Below the pieces are notes generated by a model. It saw nothing but the letters and a program-made list of their open reading frames with translations. It had not been told where the DNA came from and did not search any database. Shown piece by piece: positions 8,049 through 17,300 of a DNA stretch of 17,952 bases. The number at the start of each line of letters is the position of its first letter. Position 1 is the first letter of the stretch. The DNA comes from an uncultured Clostridia bacterium (lineage in GTDB: Bacteria > Bacillota > Clostridia > Oscillospirales > Oscillospiraceae). The stretch covers positions 1 through 17,952 of the forward strand of contig CAMGRA010000007.1 in the NCBI GenBank assembly GCA_946061345.1, in the 5' to 3' direction. The position numbers and the translations under genes are program-made.

Positions 8049-8067
8049 TTACGCCCTGTGATAGAAT
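8039..8067 (+). promoter_or_regulatory. Predicted promoter of the P-loop/CYTH gene and the PfkB kinase
   Basis: TTGCTT (8039-8044) and TAGAAT (8062-8067) are 17 bases apart, with TGA before the -10 giving an extended element. The -10 region repeats exactly the 12 bases found at 239-250. Confidence 0.7.
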
Positions 8068-8097
8068 GAGACGTCACAAAAAAGAGGGAGAACGGGT

Positions 8098-9204
8098 ATG
8101 AGCAAACGCATTGTAAAAATCGTCCTGACCGGCGGCCCTGCGGCAGGCAAGACCACCCTGACCAGCCAGATCCTGAAGGAATTCAAGCAGGAGGACGGCT
8201 GGCGTGTCATCACCATCCCGGAGACGGCGACGGATCTGATCTCCGGCTTCGGAATCAAGCCTTTCGGCAACTGTATGTCTATGCTGGCCTTCCAAGACTT
8301 CGTCATTGCCGACCAGCTCCACAAGGAGAAGCTGGCCCTGGCCGCTGCGGAGATCGTTCCCGAGGACAATATCCTCATCATCTATGACCGCGCCCTGCTG
8401 GACGACAAAGCCTATATCACTGACGAGGAATTCGCCCGGGTCCTGTCGAAATTCGACGGCCGGACCGAGGCCTCCGTTTTGGCAAATTACGACATGGTCC
8501 TGCACCTGGTCACCTGTGCCAAGGGGGCTGAATTTGCCTATGACCTGGGCAACAACGCCCGCACCGAATCCCTGGAATACGCCCGGGAGATGGATGACCG
8601 CACCCTGCGCGCCTGGAGCGCCCATCCCAATCTGAAGATCATCGACAACTCGGTGAATTTTGCTGACAAGATCCAGCGCGCTCTGCAGGAGATCTACCGC
8701 GCCGTGGGCGAGCCGGAGCCGATGGCCCAGAAGCACAAGTACCTGATCGCCATGCCCGACATGGAGAAGCTGACGACCATCTACAACGCCGCGACGCTGG
8801 ACATGATGCAGACCTATCTGCGGGAGACCAATCCCGCCGTGGAGCGCCGCATCCGCCAGCAGCGCAACAATGACGACTACCTGTATTTCTACACCGAAAA
8901 GCACCTGATGCCCGACGGCACCAAGTGGGACACGGAGAAGCCCATCTCCCAGAAGGAGTACATCCGCTATCTGATGGAGGGCGATCCGGCGCTGCACACG
9001 GTCCACAAAACGAAGTATCGTTTTACATACCATAGCCAGCGCTTTGAGATCGACGTCTATCCCTTTTGCGGGGATAAGGCGGTCCTGTTCTGCTACATCG
9101 GCGGCGACCATGTGGTGCTGCCGCCGGAGATTCAGGTCCTGCGGGATGTGACCGGAGACCCTGCATTCAAGAACAAACAGCTTGCCAAGACGCAGAAGCT
9201 GTGA
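8098..9204 (+). CDS. P-loop ATPase/kinase (AAA_28-like) fused to a CYTH-like domain
   Basis: A 368-residue cytosolic fusion. The N-terminal domain (about 1-200) has the Walker A loop GGPAAGKTT (12-20), a Walker B-like LIIYDRALLD (93-102), and a DRTLRAW helix, as in nucleoside-kinase-like AAA_28 proteins. The C-terminal part (about 210-345) reads like the CYTH/triphosphate tunnel fold: ERRIR (249-253), YFYTEK (263-268), a PISQKEY segment, KTKYR (304-308) and FEIDVYP (316-322). The family's opening ExExK metal site appears here as AQKHK (210-214), lacking its acidic residues. Fusions of a kinase-like P-loop domain to CYTH are known (plant TTM proteins); they act on triphosphates such as PPPi or nucleotides. 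GAGGGAG upstream supports the start. The PfkB kinase follows after 34 bases with no promoter or terminator, so the two are probably co-transcribed. Confidence 0.78.
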   Translation: MSKRIVKIVLTGGPAAGKTTLTSQILKEFKQEDGWRVITIPETATDLISGFGIKPFGNCMSMLAFQDFVIADQLHKEKLALAAAEIVPEDNILIIYDRALLDDKAYITDEEFARVLSKFDGRTEASVLANYDMVLHLVTCAKGAEFAYDLGNNARTESLEYAREMDDRTLRAWSAHPNLKIIDNSVNFADKIQRALQEIYRAVGEPEPMAQKHKYLIAMPDMEKLTTIYNAATLDMMQTYLRETNPAVERRIRQQRNNDDYLYFYTEKHLMPDGTKWDTEKPISQKEYIRYLMEGDPALHTVHKTKYRFTYHSQRFEIDVYPFCGDKAVLFCYIGGDHVVLPPEIQVLRDVTGDPAFKNKQLAKTQKL

Positions 9205-9238
9205 TTTGATACATTATTAATGATAGGAGGAGGCAACG

Positions 9239-10171
9239 ATGAGCATTGTAGTGATCGGCGCAGTTTTTGTGGATATCAAGGGCTATCCCAGCGGCACCTA
9301 TATCCCAGGCGGCAGGAATGTGGGCACGGTGGAGCAGGTCCACGGCGGCGTCAGCCGAAACATTGTGGAGGACATCGCCAACGTGGAGCTGCGCCCGACC
9401 TATGTGAGTCTGGTGGATGAGACCTCCGTCGGTGACGACGTGCTGAAAAAGCTGCAGAACCACAAGGTCAATACCGACTATATGCGCCGCACGCCGGACG
9501 GGATGGGCACCTGGCTGGCCATCTTTGATAACGACGGCGATGTGCTGGCGGCCATCTCCAAGCGGCCGGATCTGCGACCCATTGCGGACATTCTGGATGA
9601 ACAGGGCGATGAGATCTTTGAAGGTGCAGACAGTATCATCATCGAGATCGATATGGACAAGGACGTGGTCAAGCGGGTCTTTCAGTTGGCCAAAAAGCAT
9701 GAAAAGCCCATCTATGCCGCAGTGACCAATATGTCCATCGCTGTGGAGCGCCGAGACTTCCTCCAGCTCACGGACTGCTTTGCCTGCAATCTCAGCGAGG
9801 CCGGCATCCTCTTCTCCGAGGACTACGAGGAGGTGGAGCCGGAGGAGATGATGGAGATCCTTTCGGAAAAGGTGATGCGCGCCCGGATCCCGCGGATGAT
9901 CGTCACCATGGGCGCCAACGGCGCGGTCTACGCCGACATGTACGGCGAAAAGGGCTGGTGCCCCAGCAAAAAGGTGGCGGTCAAAGACACCACCGGCGCG
10001 GGAGACGCCTTCTTTGCCGGTGTTTCCATCGGCTTGACCTATGGCAAGCCCCTGCAGGAAGCCTGCCAGATCGGCACGCGCCTGTCTACTTCAGTGATCT
10101 GTACCTCCGAAAATGTCTGCCCCCGTTTCCTTCCCAGCGAGTTCGGATTGGATGTTAAGGTGGCAGAATAG
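9239..10171 (+). CDS. PfkB-family carbohydrate/nucleoside kinase, pseudouridine-kinase-like
   Basis: A 310-residue cytosolic kinase of the ribokinase/PfkB family, which moves the ATP gamma-phosphate to a sugar or nucleoside hydroxyl. The second PfkB signature DTTGAGDAFFAG spans 250-261, with catalytic base Asp256. The N-terminal substrate motif is GGVSRNIVEDIA (36-47), closer to the GGVxRNIAENLA of pseudouridine kinases than to ribokinase's GGKGANQA. Length is normal for the family. AGGAGGAGG lies six bases before the ATG. No pseudouridine-5'-phosphate glycosidase gene is in the window, so pseudouridine is a guess; another nucleoside or sugar is equally possible. It follows the P-loop/CYTH gene directly, which suggests a shared phosphorylation pathway. 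Confidence 0.82.
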   Translation: MSIVVIGAVFVDIKGYPSGTYIPGGRNVGTVEQVHGGVSRNIVEDIANVELRPTYVSLVDETSVGDDVLKKLQNHKVNTDYMRRTPDGMGTWLAIFDNDGDVLAAISKRPDLRPIADILDEQGDEIFEGADSIIIEIDMDKDVVKRVFQLAKKHEKPIYAAVTNMSIAVERRDFLQLTDCFACNLSEAGILFSEDYEEVEPEEMMEILSEKVMRARIPRMIVTMGANGAVYADMYGEKGWCPSKKVAVKDTTGAGDAFFAGVSIGLTYGKPLQEACQIGTRLSTSVICTSENVCPRFLPSEFGLDVKVAE

Positions 10172-10188
10172 AAGAGTTTTTCTACAAT

Positions 10189-10201
10189 TGAAAAATTTTC
10201 A
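10189..10201 (+). other. Short palindrome in an AT-rich spacer
   Basis: TGAAAA-A-TTTTCA is a perfect palindrome around a central A. It lies between the PfkB stop and the SLH-gene promoter. It could be an operator or a weak transcription stop. Apart from it, I see nothing in 10172-10233 beyond AT richness. Confidence 0.25.
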
Positions 10202-10233
10202 TGGGAGTGAATGTGAATTATTTGAAAATAGGG

Positions 10234-10262
10234 TTGCATTTCCGGCAGAAAAATGCTATATT
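10234..10262 (+). promoter_or_regulatory. Predicted promoter of the surface-protein locus
   Basis: TTGCAT (10234-10239) and TATATT (10257-10262) are 17 bases apart, with TGC before the -10. The predicted start near 10269 leaves a leader of about 100 bases before the SLH gene, much longer than for other genes in this window. Confidence 0.7.
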
Positions 10263-10277
10263 CTACTCGGTTGTGAG

Positions 10278-10336
10278 AGGCAATGCAGGTAATGCTGCTG
10301 AGACCAAGCGGGGGGGATTACCGCAAAGCCTGTTGC
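10278..10336 (+). ncRNA. Possible structured 5' leader of the SLH gene, class unknown
   Basis: Two pairings compete. In the first, AGGC (10278-10281) pairs with GCCT (10328-10331) and GGTAAT (10288-10293) pairs with ATTACC (10317-10322). In the second, GCAA (10280-10283) and CAGG (10286-10289) pair with CCTG-TTGC (10329-10336), with a two-base bulge. Both need G10288-G10289. A run of seven G (10310-10316) sits in the loop. The string CGCAAAGCC recalls the c-di-GMP-I riboswitch core, but the GAAA tetraloop and second stem are missing, so I do not assign it. A leader with no regulatory role is possible. Confidence 0.35.
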
Positions 10337-10367
10337 ACTGAACAAAAAAGAAAAGAGGTAGTTTTTC

Positions 10368-11273
10368 ATGAAGTTCCTTAAAAAACTGGTTGTCTTTCTT
10401 TTGGTTCTGACTCTGAGCCTGAGCCTGTGTCTGACTGCGTTTGCAGGCGATACGGACGACGATAAGGAAGAAGCAGGTTCTTCCGATGTCGGCGAGCCTG
10501 ACGGCGACGAGGCCGGAAAGACTGACGACAACGAGGAAGAATCGCAGCAGCCCGTCGACGATCCCGAGGAAGAGAAGCCCGGCACCGACGATCCCGAGGA
10601 AGAGAAGCCCGGCACCGATGATCCCGAGGAAGAGAAGCCCGGCACCGATGATCCCGAAGAGGAGAAGCCCGGCACCGATGATCCCGAAGAGGAGAAGCCC
10701 GGCACTGACGATCCCGACAAGAAGGATGTCCGTGATATCTTCACCGATCTGGCCGACTACACCGATGACTACTACGCAACTGCAGCCATTCAGTTCTGCT
10801 ATGATAACGGCCTGATGGTCGGCGTCGCAGAAGACAAGTTCGCTCCCAAGTCCACCACCCTCCGCGCCGAGGTAGCTACCATTGTCTGCCGTATGCTCGA
10901 GGGCACTCCCGGCACTACCACCAGATTCACTGATGTTGCTGCCGATGCATGGTACACTCCGTACATCGCTTGGGCTGACGAGGCTAAGGTCATGATCGGT
11001 GTCAGCGAGAAGGAATTTGCTCCTGAAGCTAACATCACCCGTGAGGAGCTCGTCACCGTTCTTTGGCGTATCAGCGGTTCTCCTGAGTCCGAGACCAGCC
11101 TGAAAGATTTCGCCGACGCTGAAAAGGTCAGCGGCTATGCACAGACCGCTATGGCTTGGGCTGTCGAGAACCATGTTATCCTTGGCACCGACCTTAAGAC
11201 TCTGGAGCCGGGCGTTACCGCCACCAGAGAGGAAATGGCCGCGATCTTCATGCGCTTTGTGACCAACGGATAA
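10368..11273 (+). CDS. Secreted acidic repeat protein with three SLH domains
   Basis: A 301-residue secreted protein. Residues 1-26 are a classical signal peptide (Lys-rich start, long Leu/Val core, A-F-A before Gly27). Residues 27-63 are acidic and disordered in appearance. Residues 64-113 are five identical copies of DDPEEEKPGT, probably an extended spacer. Residues about 121-178, 184-237 and 244-299 are three SLH domains, each ending in a TRAE-like helix (LRAEVATIV, TREELVTVL, TREEMAAIF). SLH triplets bind pyruvylated secondary cell-wall polymers, so the protein should sit on the wall. It has no separate catalytic domain; structural or S-layer-like roles are likely. GAGGT eight bases or so before the ATG supports the start. 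Its more T-ending codons than its neighbours hint at high expression. It shares a promoter region with the giant gene downstream. Confidence 0.85.
   Translation: MKFLKKLVVFLLVLTLSLSLCLTAFAGDTDDDKEEAGSSDVGEPDGDEAGKTDDNEEESQQPVDDPEEEKPGTDDPEEEKPGTDDPEEEKPGTDDPEEEKPGTDDPEEEKPGTDDPDKKDVRDIFTDLADYTDDYYATAAIQFCYDNGLMVGVAEDKFAPKSTTLRAEVATIVCRMLEGTPGTTTRFTDVAADAWYTPYIAWADEAKVMIGVSEKEFAPEANITREELVTVLWRISGSPESETSLKDFADAEKVSGYAQTAMAWAVENHVILGTDLKTLEPGVTATREEMAAIFMRFVTNG
10557..10706 (+). repeat. Five tandem 30-bp in-frame repeats
   Basis: Five head-to-tail 30-base units inside the SLH gene, each coding DDPEEEKPGT. Units 1 and 2 are identical. The others differ only at synonymous bases (GAC/GAT, GAG/GAA, ACC/ACT). 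A broken sixth unit (DDPDKKD) follows. Purely synonymous drift implies selection on the peptide; copy number may vary between strains. Confidence 0.95.
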
Positions 11274-11284
11274 ATTAATACCTG

Positions 11285-11328
11285 AAAGGCACCCTTCCCC
11301 CCCCCCGCGGGCGGCGGGTGCCTTTTTT
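11285..11328 (+). terminator. Intrinsic terminator between the two surface-protein genes
   Basis: AAAGGCACCC (11285-11294) pairs perfectly with GGGTGCCTTT (11316-11325), and six T follow (11323-11328). The loop contains ten consecutive C and a GC-rich segment that could extend the stem. It lies 12 bases after the SLH stop and about 20 bases before the next RBS, leaving no room for a promoter for the giant gene. Confidence 0.85.
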
Positions 11329-11357
11329 ATGAAAAAAATACAACTCTGGAGGTAAAC

Positions 11358-14300
11358 ATGAGAAAACATGGCTTTTTCAAGCGAACTCTGAGCCGGTTCC
11401 TCGCGATCGCAATGCTGGCGTGCCTTTCGGCCACCGCTTTTGCTGTAGGCGAACCCGGCGAGGTTGCTGACGGAAGAGTTTTCGTTTCCAATGTCAAGAC
11501 CCAGCTTGCGCCCGGTGCGGTAGAGCACCGGATCACAACGAACAATAGTACCGGCAAGGATCAGAACATCGACTTCCTCTGCGAGGTCGACCTGAGCGGC
11601 ACGAATACCATTAAGGTCATGGCCTGCTACGCCGGTTACCTGACCACGGATCTGGCGGGCGACAGCACAGCCATCGACTGGCGTATGATGACGCTGCCGG
11701 AGCAGGCGGCCCGTGCGCAGGAATATTTTGACGCGCATCCGGATCTGTATCCCAACTATAAGGTCGTCGGCGTCATCGTCGGCGACACCTACAACATGGG
11801 AACGGGCCAGCCCACCAGTGTTCTGGTCATGAACGGCAAGACCTACCAGGGGCCCAACGGCGACTGGTATTTCGCCATTGACAAGGACGGCGATCCGATG
11901 ATCACCAACAGCATGGACACCTCCAATCTGGAGTCTGCTGTGGGCGGCATGGGCCTCATCGTTCAGAACGGCAAGAACGTTGCCAGAACAAATGACAACT
12001 ACACAGACAGCAGCTTCAGCCGCGCCGCTGTGGGCGTGACGGCTGACGGCAACGTGGTCACCTTCTGTACTTACGGCAACAGCTACCCCATCTCCTGCGG
12101 CTACACCTGGCGCGAGGTCGCTGACTACCTGATTGCCCAGGGTTGCACCGATGCCATCATGCTCGACGGCTCCGGTTCCGCTGAATGGTGCGCCCGCTAT
12201 GAGGGTGCCGACAGCGTCGTATCCGTCAGCCATCCCTCCGATGGCAGTTCCCGCGCGGTTGGCTCCTGCCTGCTGATCGTCTCTATGGCGACACCCGACG
12301 GCGTATTCTCAAGAGCTAACGTCACCCCCAGCACCACAGTCTACACCCCCAATTCCCAGGTGAGCTTCTCCGCCACCGGCAGCGACAGCGCCGGCAACGC
12401 GGTGGAGGTCCCGGCGGACGCTGTCTGGGCACTGGATGAGGGCAGCGCTTCCATGGGCTCCATAGAGGGCAATGTGTTCACCTCCAACGGTACCACCGGC
12501 GACGTGACGGTCAACCTGGTCTATAACGGCAAGGTCGCCGGCTCCGCAACGGTCACCATCGCCAAGCCCGACTCCATCACCTTTGCTCAGGACATGGTGG
12601 AAATGGGCCGCAATGAATCCAGCGACCTGGGCCTGCAGGTCCGCTGTCAGAACCGCGACGTGGTCCTGAAAAACGGCGACCTGATTTGGGAAGTCACCAG
12701 CGACGACCCCGCCGTGGCTGAGAGCATTGGCTCGGTGGACCTGAACACCAACCTCTTTACCAGTGTGGATACCACCTGCACCGGCAAGATCACCATCACC
12801 TCCGCTTACGATTCTGCTGTCACTGCAACAGTCAGCGTCACTGTCGGCAAGGAGCCGGTCAAGGCGCTGGACTTTGAGCCTGTGGAAGGAAAGACCCTGC
12901 AGGAGTACTACGGCCTGGACGAAAACAACTACGTGGTGGGCCGCTCCGGTGACGCTGAAACTGCGGTTGCTGCTACCGGCCTTCTGACCAGACTTCACTA
13001 TGCCGGCCGCCGTACCAATGAGACCAGTGTGCAGGAGACTGCCCGCCTGGTCAGTGTTGCAGACGGTTATCCTGTCCGCTCCGGCGAATACGCTCTGCAG
13101 GTCAACTACGACTTCTCCAACTGCCTCCCTGGCAAAACGGAGGGTGCCAACGTCGGCCTGTCTGAGGACCTTTACATCCCGGGCAACCCCACTGCCATCG
13201 GCCTGTGGGTCTATGTCCCCAAGAACACTCCCAACCTGTGGCTCCGTGTCCGTCTCGGCATCGTTGAACCGGGCGCCGCGACGCCCCGGTATACCCAGTT
13301 TGACTTCGGTCAGCAGATCAATACCTCCTTCCCCAACCGTCCCAGCGACGATGCCGTTGGCAGCTTTGACGGCACCTACGGTGGCCTGACGGAGTGCGAG
13401 GAGGGCACCTGGGTCTTCTGTCAGGCAGACCTCACCGCCTACAAGGGCTGCTCCTTCATCATCCCCGCCGGTGAGGCCATCCGCCTGATGCGCACCGACG
13501 GCGCCGCAGACCTGACCTATACGGACCCGGAGACCGGCGTATCCAAGACGGTCAAGCAGGCCCACGGCAAGTATCTGCGCGACGGCACCGAGGTTGCCAT
13601 TGAAAACTGCAAGGGCAGCGTCTATTTCGATGACCTGATGTTCATCTACGGCAACGTCAATGAGGACACCGACGCTCCCACCGTGACCGAGGCCAAGTTC
13701 TATGAGAACAACGACGCGGTCGAACTGAAGGACGGTGCCACTCTGGAATGGAACACCGCTGCTTCTTCCCACTACTTCAGCGTCAGCTTTGACGACGCGA
13801 TCGGAGCCAGCGGCAATAAGCCCGTGGGCATCGACTACGACGCCTGCTTTATCTACCTGGACGGCGAGCTTATGAACGGCAAGGCCGGTACCCTGGTGGA
13901 CAAGAGCACCAACTCCATCATAACCTACGCATCCCTGTCCAACGGCGAGCACTCCTTGCGCGTGCTCCTCAGTGATAAGAACGGCAACCGCACCTCCAGG
14001 ACCTACTATTTCACGGTCAAGAACGCCGAGGCCAGCCTGCCCGTCTACAGCGTGGTAACGGATAAGGAGACTGCGCCTCTGGGCGGCGAGATCAGCGTCA
14101 CGGTCCGCGCCAGCGACCGCACCGGCCTGACTGCCGTGACCACCACCGTTGAGGTGGAAAACCGCTATGCGGGCGGCGGCTACACCGTGACTGCGGCAGA
14201 GGGCTACACCCTGGGCGAGGTCAGCTACAACGAGGTCGACAGCACCGTCACCTTTACCGTGACGGGCGACGGCAGCCTGACCGGCGAGGGCGATGTTGCC

Positions 14301-17300
14301 ACCATCACCTTTGACGTTGACCGCAGCCTGGTGCCCGGCAGCTTCTTCACATACGCAGTGAACAGCGGCGTCACCACAGTCAGCGGCATCAGCGGCGACT
14401 ACCATCCCGGCTTCTCCGCAGCCCAGCGCAGACTGGAGGTCACCGCGCCCTATACCGTCACCAGTGACCTGCTCTATGCGGGCATGACCGGCGGCGCGCT
14501 CTATGTCCGCGACCAGTCTCAGAACCCGGTGGCAAACATTGACGTATACTACGTCGGCGGCGAGAAACTTGGCACCACCGATGAAAACGGCAAGCTGGTC
14601 CTCAGCGACGAGCGGCTTGCCGCAGCCGGTTCCTTCCAGGTCTATGCAGACGGCGAGGGCGGCATCTCCTTTAACGCCACCATCACCGTCAACAGCGTGG
14701 CAGACGGCTCCGGCAACGTGCTTCACACCGTGGTGGACGACGCCACGACCTGCCGGAACTTCTCCTGGCTGTCTCCCGTCAACGCCAATGTGATGCTCCG
14801 TTATGCCGACAGCGAGGCTGGTCTGGCTGAGGCCACTGCTGCCAAGGTGGACGCGCAGCTCCTGCGTTTTGCCAGCGGCAACCAGGTGGCGCAGGCCAAC
14901 TCCGTGCAACTCACCGGTCTGACTCCCGGTACCACCTACTACTATCAGTACAGCATGGACGGCGGCACGACCTGGTCGGAGGCTGACAGCTTTGCTACGG
15001 CCCAGAAGAAGGATTCCGCCAAGCTGTTCGTCCTGGGCGACGTGCAGGCGCAGGATACCACCAACATAGAAACCATCCTGGCTGCCCTGAACGAGGGCGA
15101 CTATGACCTGGGCATCCAGACCGGCGACCTGGTGGACAGCCCCACCAACTACGGCCAGTGGCTGGAGAGCGCCGGACTGTTCGCGGCCCTGAAGGACCAG
15201 CAGATGCTCTACGCCCTGGGCAACCATGAGGACAACATGGGCGACGACGGCAGCCTGGCCGAGGCCATCTACCAGATGGAGAACAAGGACTACTACTCCG
15301 TGGAATACGGCAATGTCTATGTGGCGACCATCAGCTACAACTCCCAGACCGCCTACAGACAGGCTCTGGAATGGCTCGTCAAGGACGCCCAGGCCAGCAG
15401 CGCCCAGTGGAAGATCCTTGCCATGCATCAGCCGACTTATTACACCAACTCCACGGCGACGGACAACATCGGCATGGATACCCTGATGCCCGCCAAGCTC
15501 CAGGAGGCCGGCATCAACGTGGTATTCACCGGCCATGACCACTCCTACGCCAGAACGGCGGCCCTGGTCGACGGCCAGCGTGCGGAGAGCTACGACGCGG
15601 AGAAGGAAGAGAACATCAGAAATGACGGCATCGTCTACTACATCTGCGGCTCCAGCGGCGAGAAGAGCTACCCGGTCGACAAGACCCTGCCCTTCGACTT
15701 CCGCAGCCTGACCCTTGATTTCGGCGCTATCTACCTGACGGTGGACGCCACCAAGGATTCCCTGGTCATCAACACCTACGACCTGGTCGAGGTGGAGGGA
15801 CAGCTCCAGCCCACGGTGATCGACACCTACACGATGCATGCCTATCCCTGCGCAGTCAGCGGCCACGTCTTCGACGAGACCAGCGAGTACGATATGACTG
15901 CCAAGACCCTGACCTGCACCATCTGCGGCGAGGCCATTACTGCTGCCGGCACCGGCTATACCGGCCGTGCAGTCTGCGGTGACGGACAGGTCTACCTGTT
16001 CAACGGCCAGGTCCAGACCGGCTGGATCACCATCGGCGAGGAGGTCGTGCATACGGCCACCAACGGTCTGCTCCATGACACCATCAGCTTCACCACGGAG
16101 ACCTGCACCGAGAACGGCTCCCGCTATGCCTACTGCAAGGTCTGCGATATCACCAAATCCTACGGGACCAACGTGAAGTATCACAACCACAGCTACGACG
16201 AGAACTATCACTGCACCAACACCTATTACGACGAAAACCATCAGCTCCATGAATGTGGCTGGACCGGCGTGGACATCAACACCCTGCCGGTGAAGCTGGG
16301 CTTCAACTACGGCTACTACAAGGGCGATGACGGTGTGCGTCCCTCCGTCACCGTGACCAACGGCGACATTACCCTGATCCGTCAGTCCACCTACGGCGAC
16401 TACGTTGCCTACTACTACAACAACGTGGAAATCGGCGTTGCCTGGGTCCACCTGGTCGCCTACAACAGCTACTACGGCGAACGGGATGTGTTCTTCGAGA
16501 TCCGTCCGAGATCCGTCACCGAGATCAAGGCCGAAGGGGTCGGCAACGACTCGGTCAAGCTGACCTGGGAGGCGCCGCTGGGTGCCGAGGGCTATTGGGT
16601 CTACCAGAAGACCGGCAATACCATGTGGACCAGGGTCGCCGACGTTTCGACCACCGAGGCAGAGATTACCGGTCTGAATCCCTCCACGGAGTATTCCTTC
16701 CGCATCCGTGCCTATGCCACGGTGGAGGATACGCCGCAGCGTCTGGACGGCAGCTATAACCCCATCTACCAGTCTCTGGAGTATTCCTCCTCGCTGACCA
16801 TCACCACTTCGGCTTCCGACCCGGCGGATTATTCTGCCGTTGAAGCGGCCAAGGCTCTGGTCCCGGCGGACCTGTCCATCTACACCGACGCGTCTGTGGC
16901 GGCTCTGAATGAGGCGCTCAACGCCGTGAAGCTGGGACTGCCCGTTGAGGAGCAGGCGCAGGTGGATGCCTGGGCGGCAGCCATTAAGGCGGCAGTCAAG
17001 GGCCTGGTGAAGAAGGCGGATGTCTGTGACGGCGGCGAAAGCTGCCCGGGCCACCACTTCACCGATATGCCCGACGCAGAGAACTGGGCCCATGCCGGCA
17101 TTGACTTCTGTGTTGAGCAGGGCCTGTTTGAGGGCATGAGCGAGACGACCTTCGAGCCTGACACCGCCATGAGCCGTGCCATGCTGGTCACGGTCCTGTG
17201 GCGCTATGAGCAGAAGCCTGTCGAGGGCGAGAATACCTTCACCGACGTGGAGGACGACGCCTGGTACGCCAAGGCAGTTGCCTGGGCGGCAAAGAACGCC

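Noticed and set aside
10278..10336. c-di-GMP-I (GEMM) riboswitch
   Set aside because: Only the GGCAA and CGCAAAGCC strings resemble it; the GAAA tetraloop and the second helix of the class are absent. Kept as an unassigned leader.
10557..10706. CRISPR array
   Set aside because: The 30-base units are directly adjacent with no spacers and stay in frame within a secreted-protein gene.
11329..11355. Eight-codon mini-ORF (MKKIQLWR) before the giant gene
   Set aside because: It begins within the terminator's T-run, has no RBS, and contains the giant gene's own RBS, so a leader peptide cannot be supported.
10263..12233. Minus-strand 656-codon frame across both surface genes
   Set aside because: It runs through the repeat region, the terminator and two genes with strong + strand evidence; its repetitive Gly-Ala-Leu peptide is just the antisense of the acidic repeats.
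12309..17093. Minus-strand open frame of 1594 codons opposite the giant surface-protein gene
   Set aside because: It arises from the C/G-ending codon bias of the + strand gene. It has no signal peptide, domain motif or RBS, and its composition (Gly/Val/Ala/Asp-rich) is what reading NNC codons backwards gives. The + strand frame has clear domains throughout.
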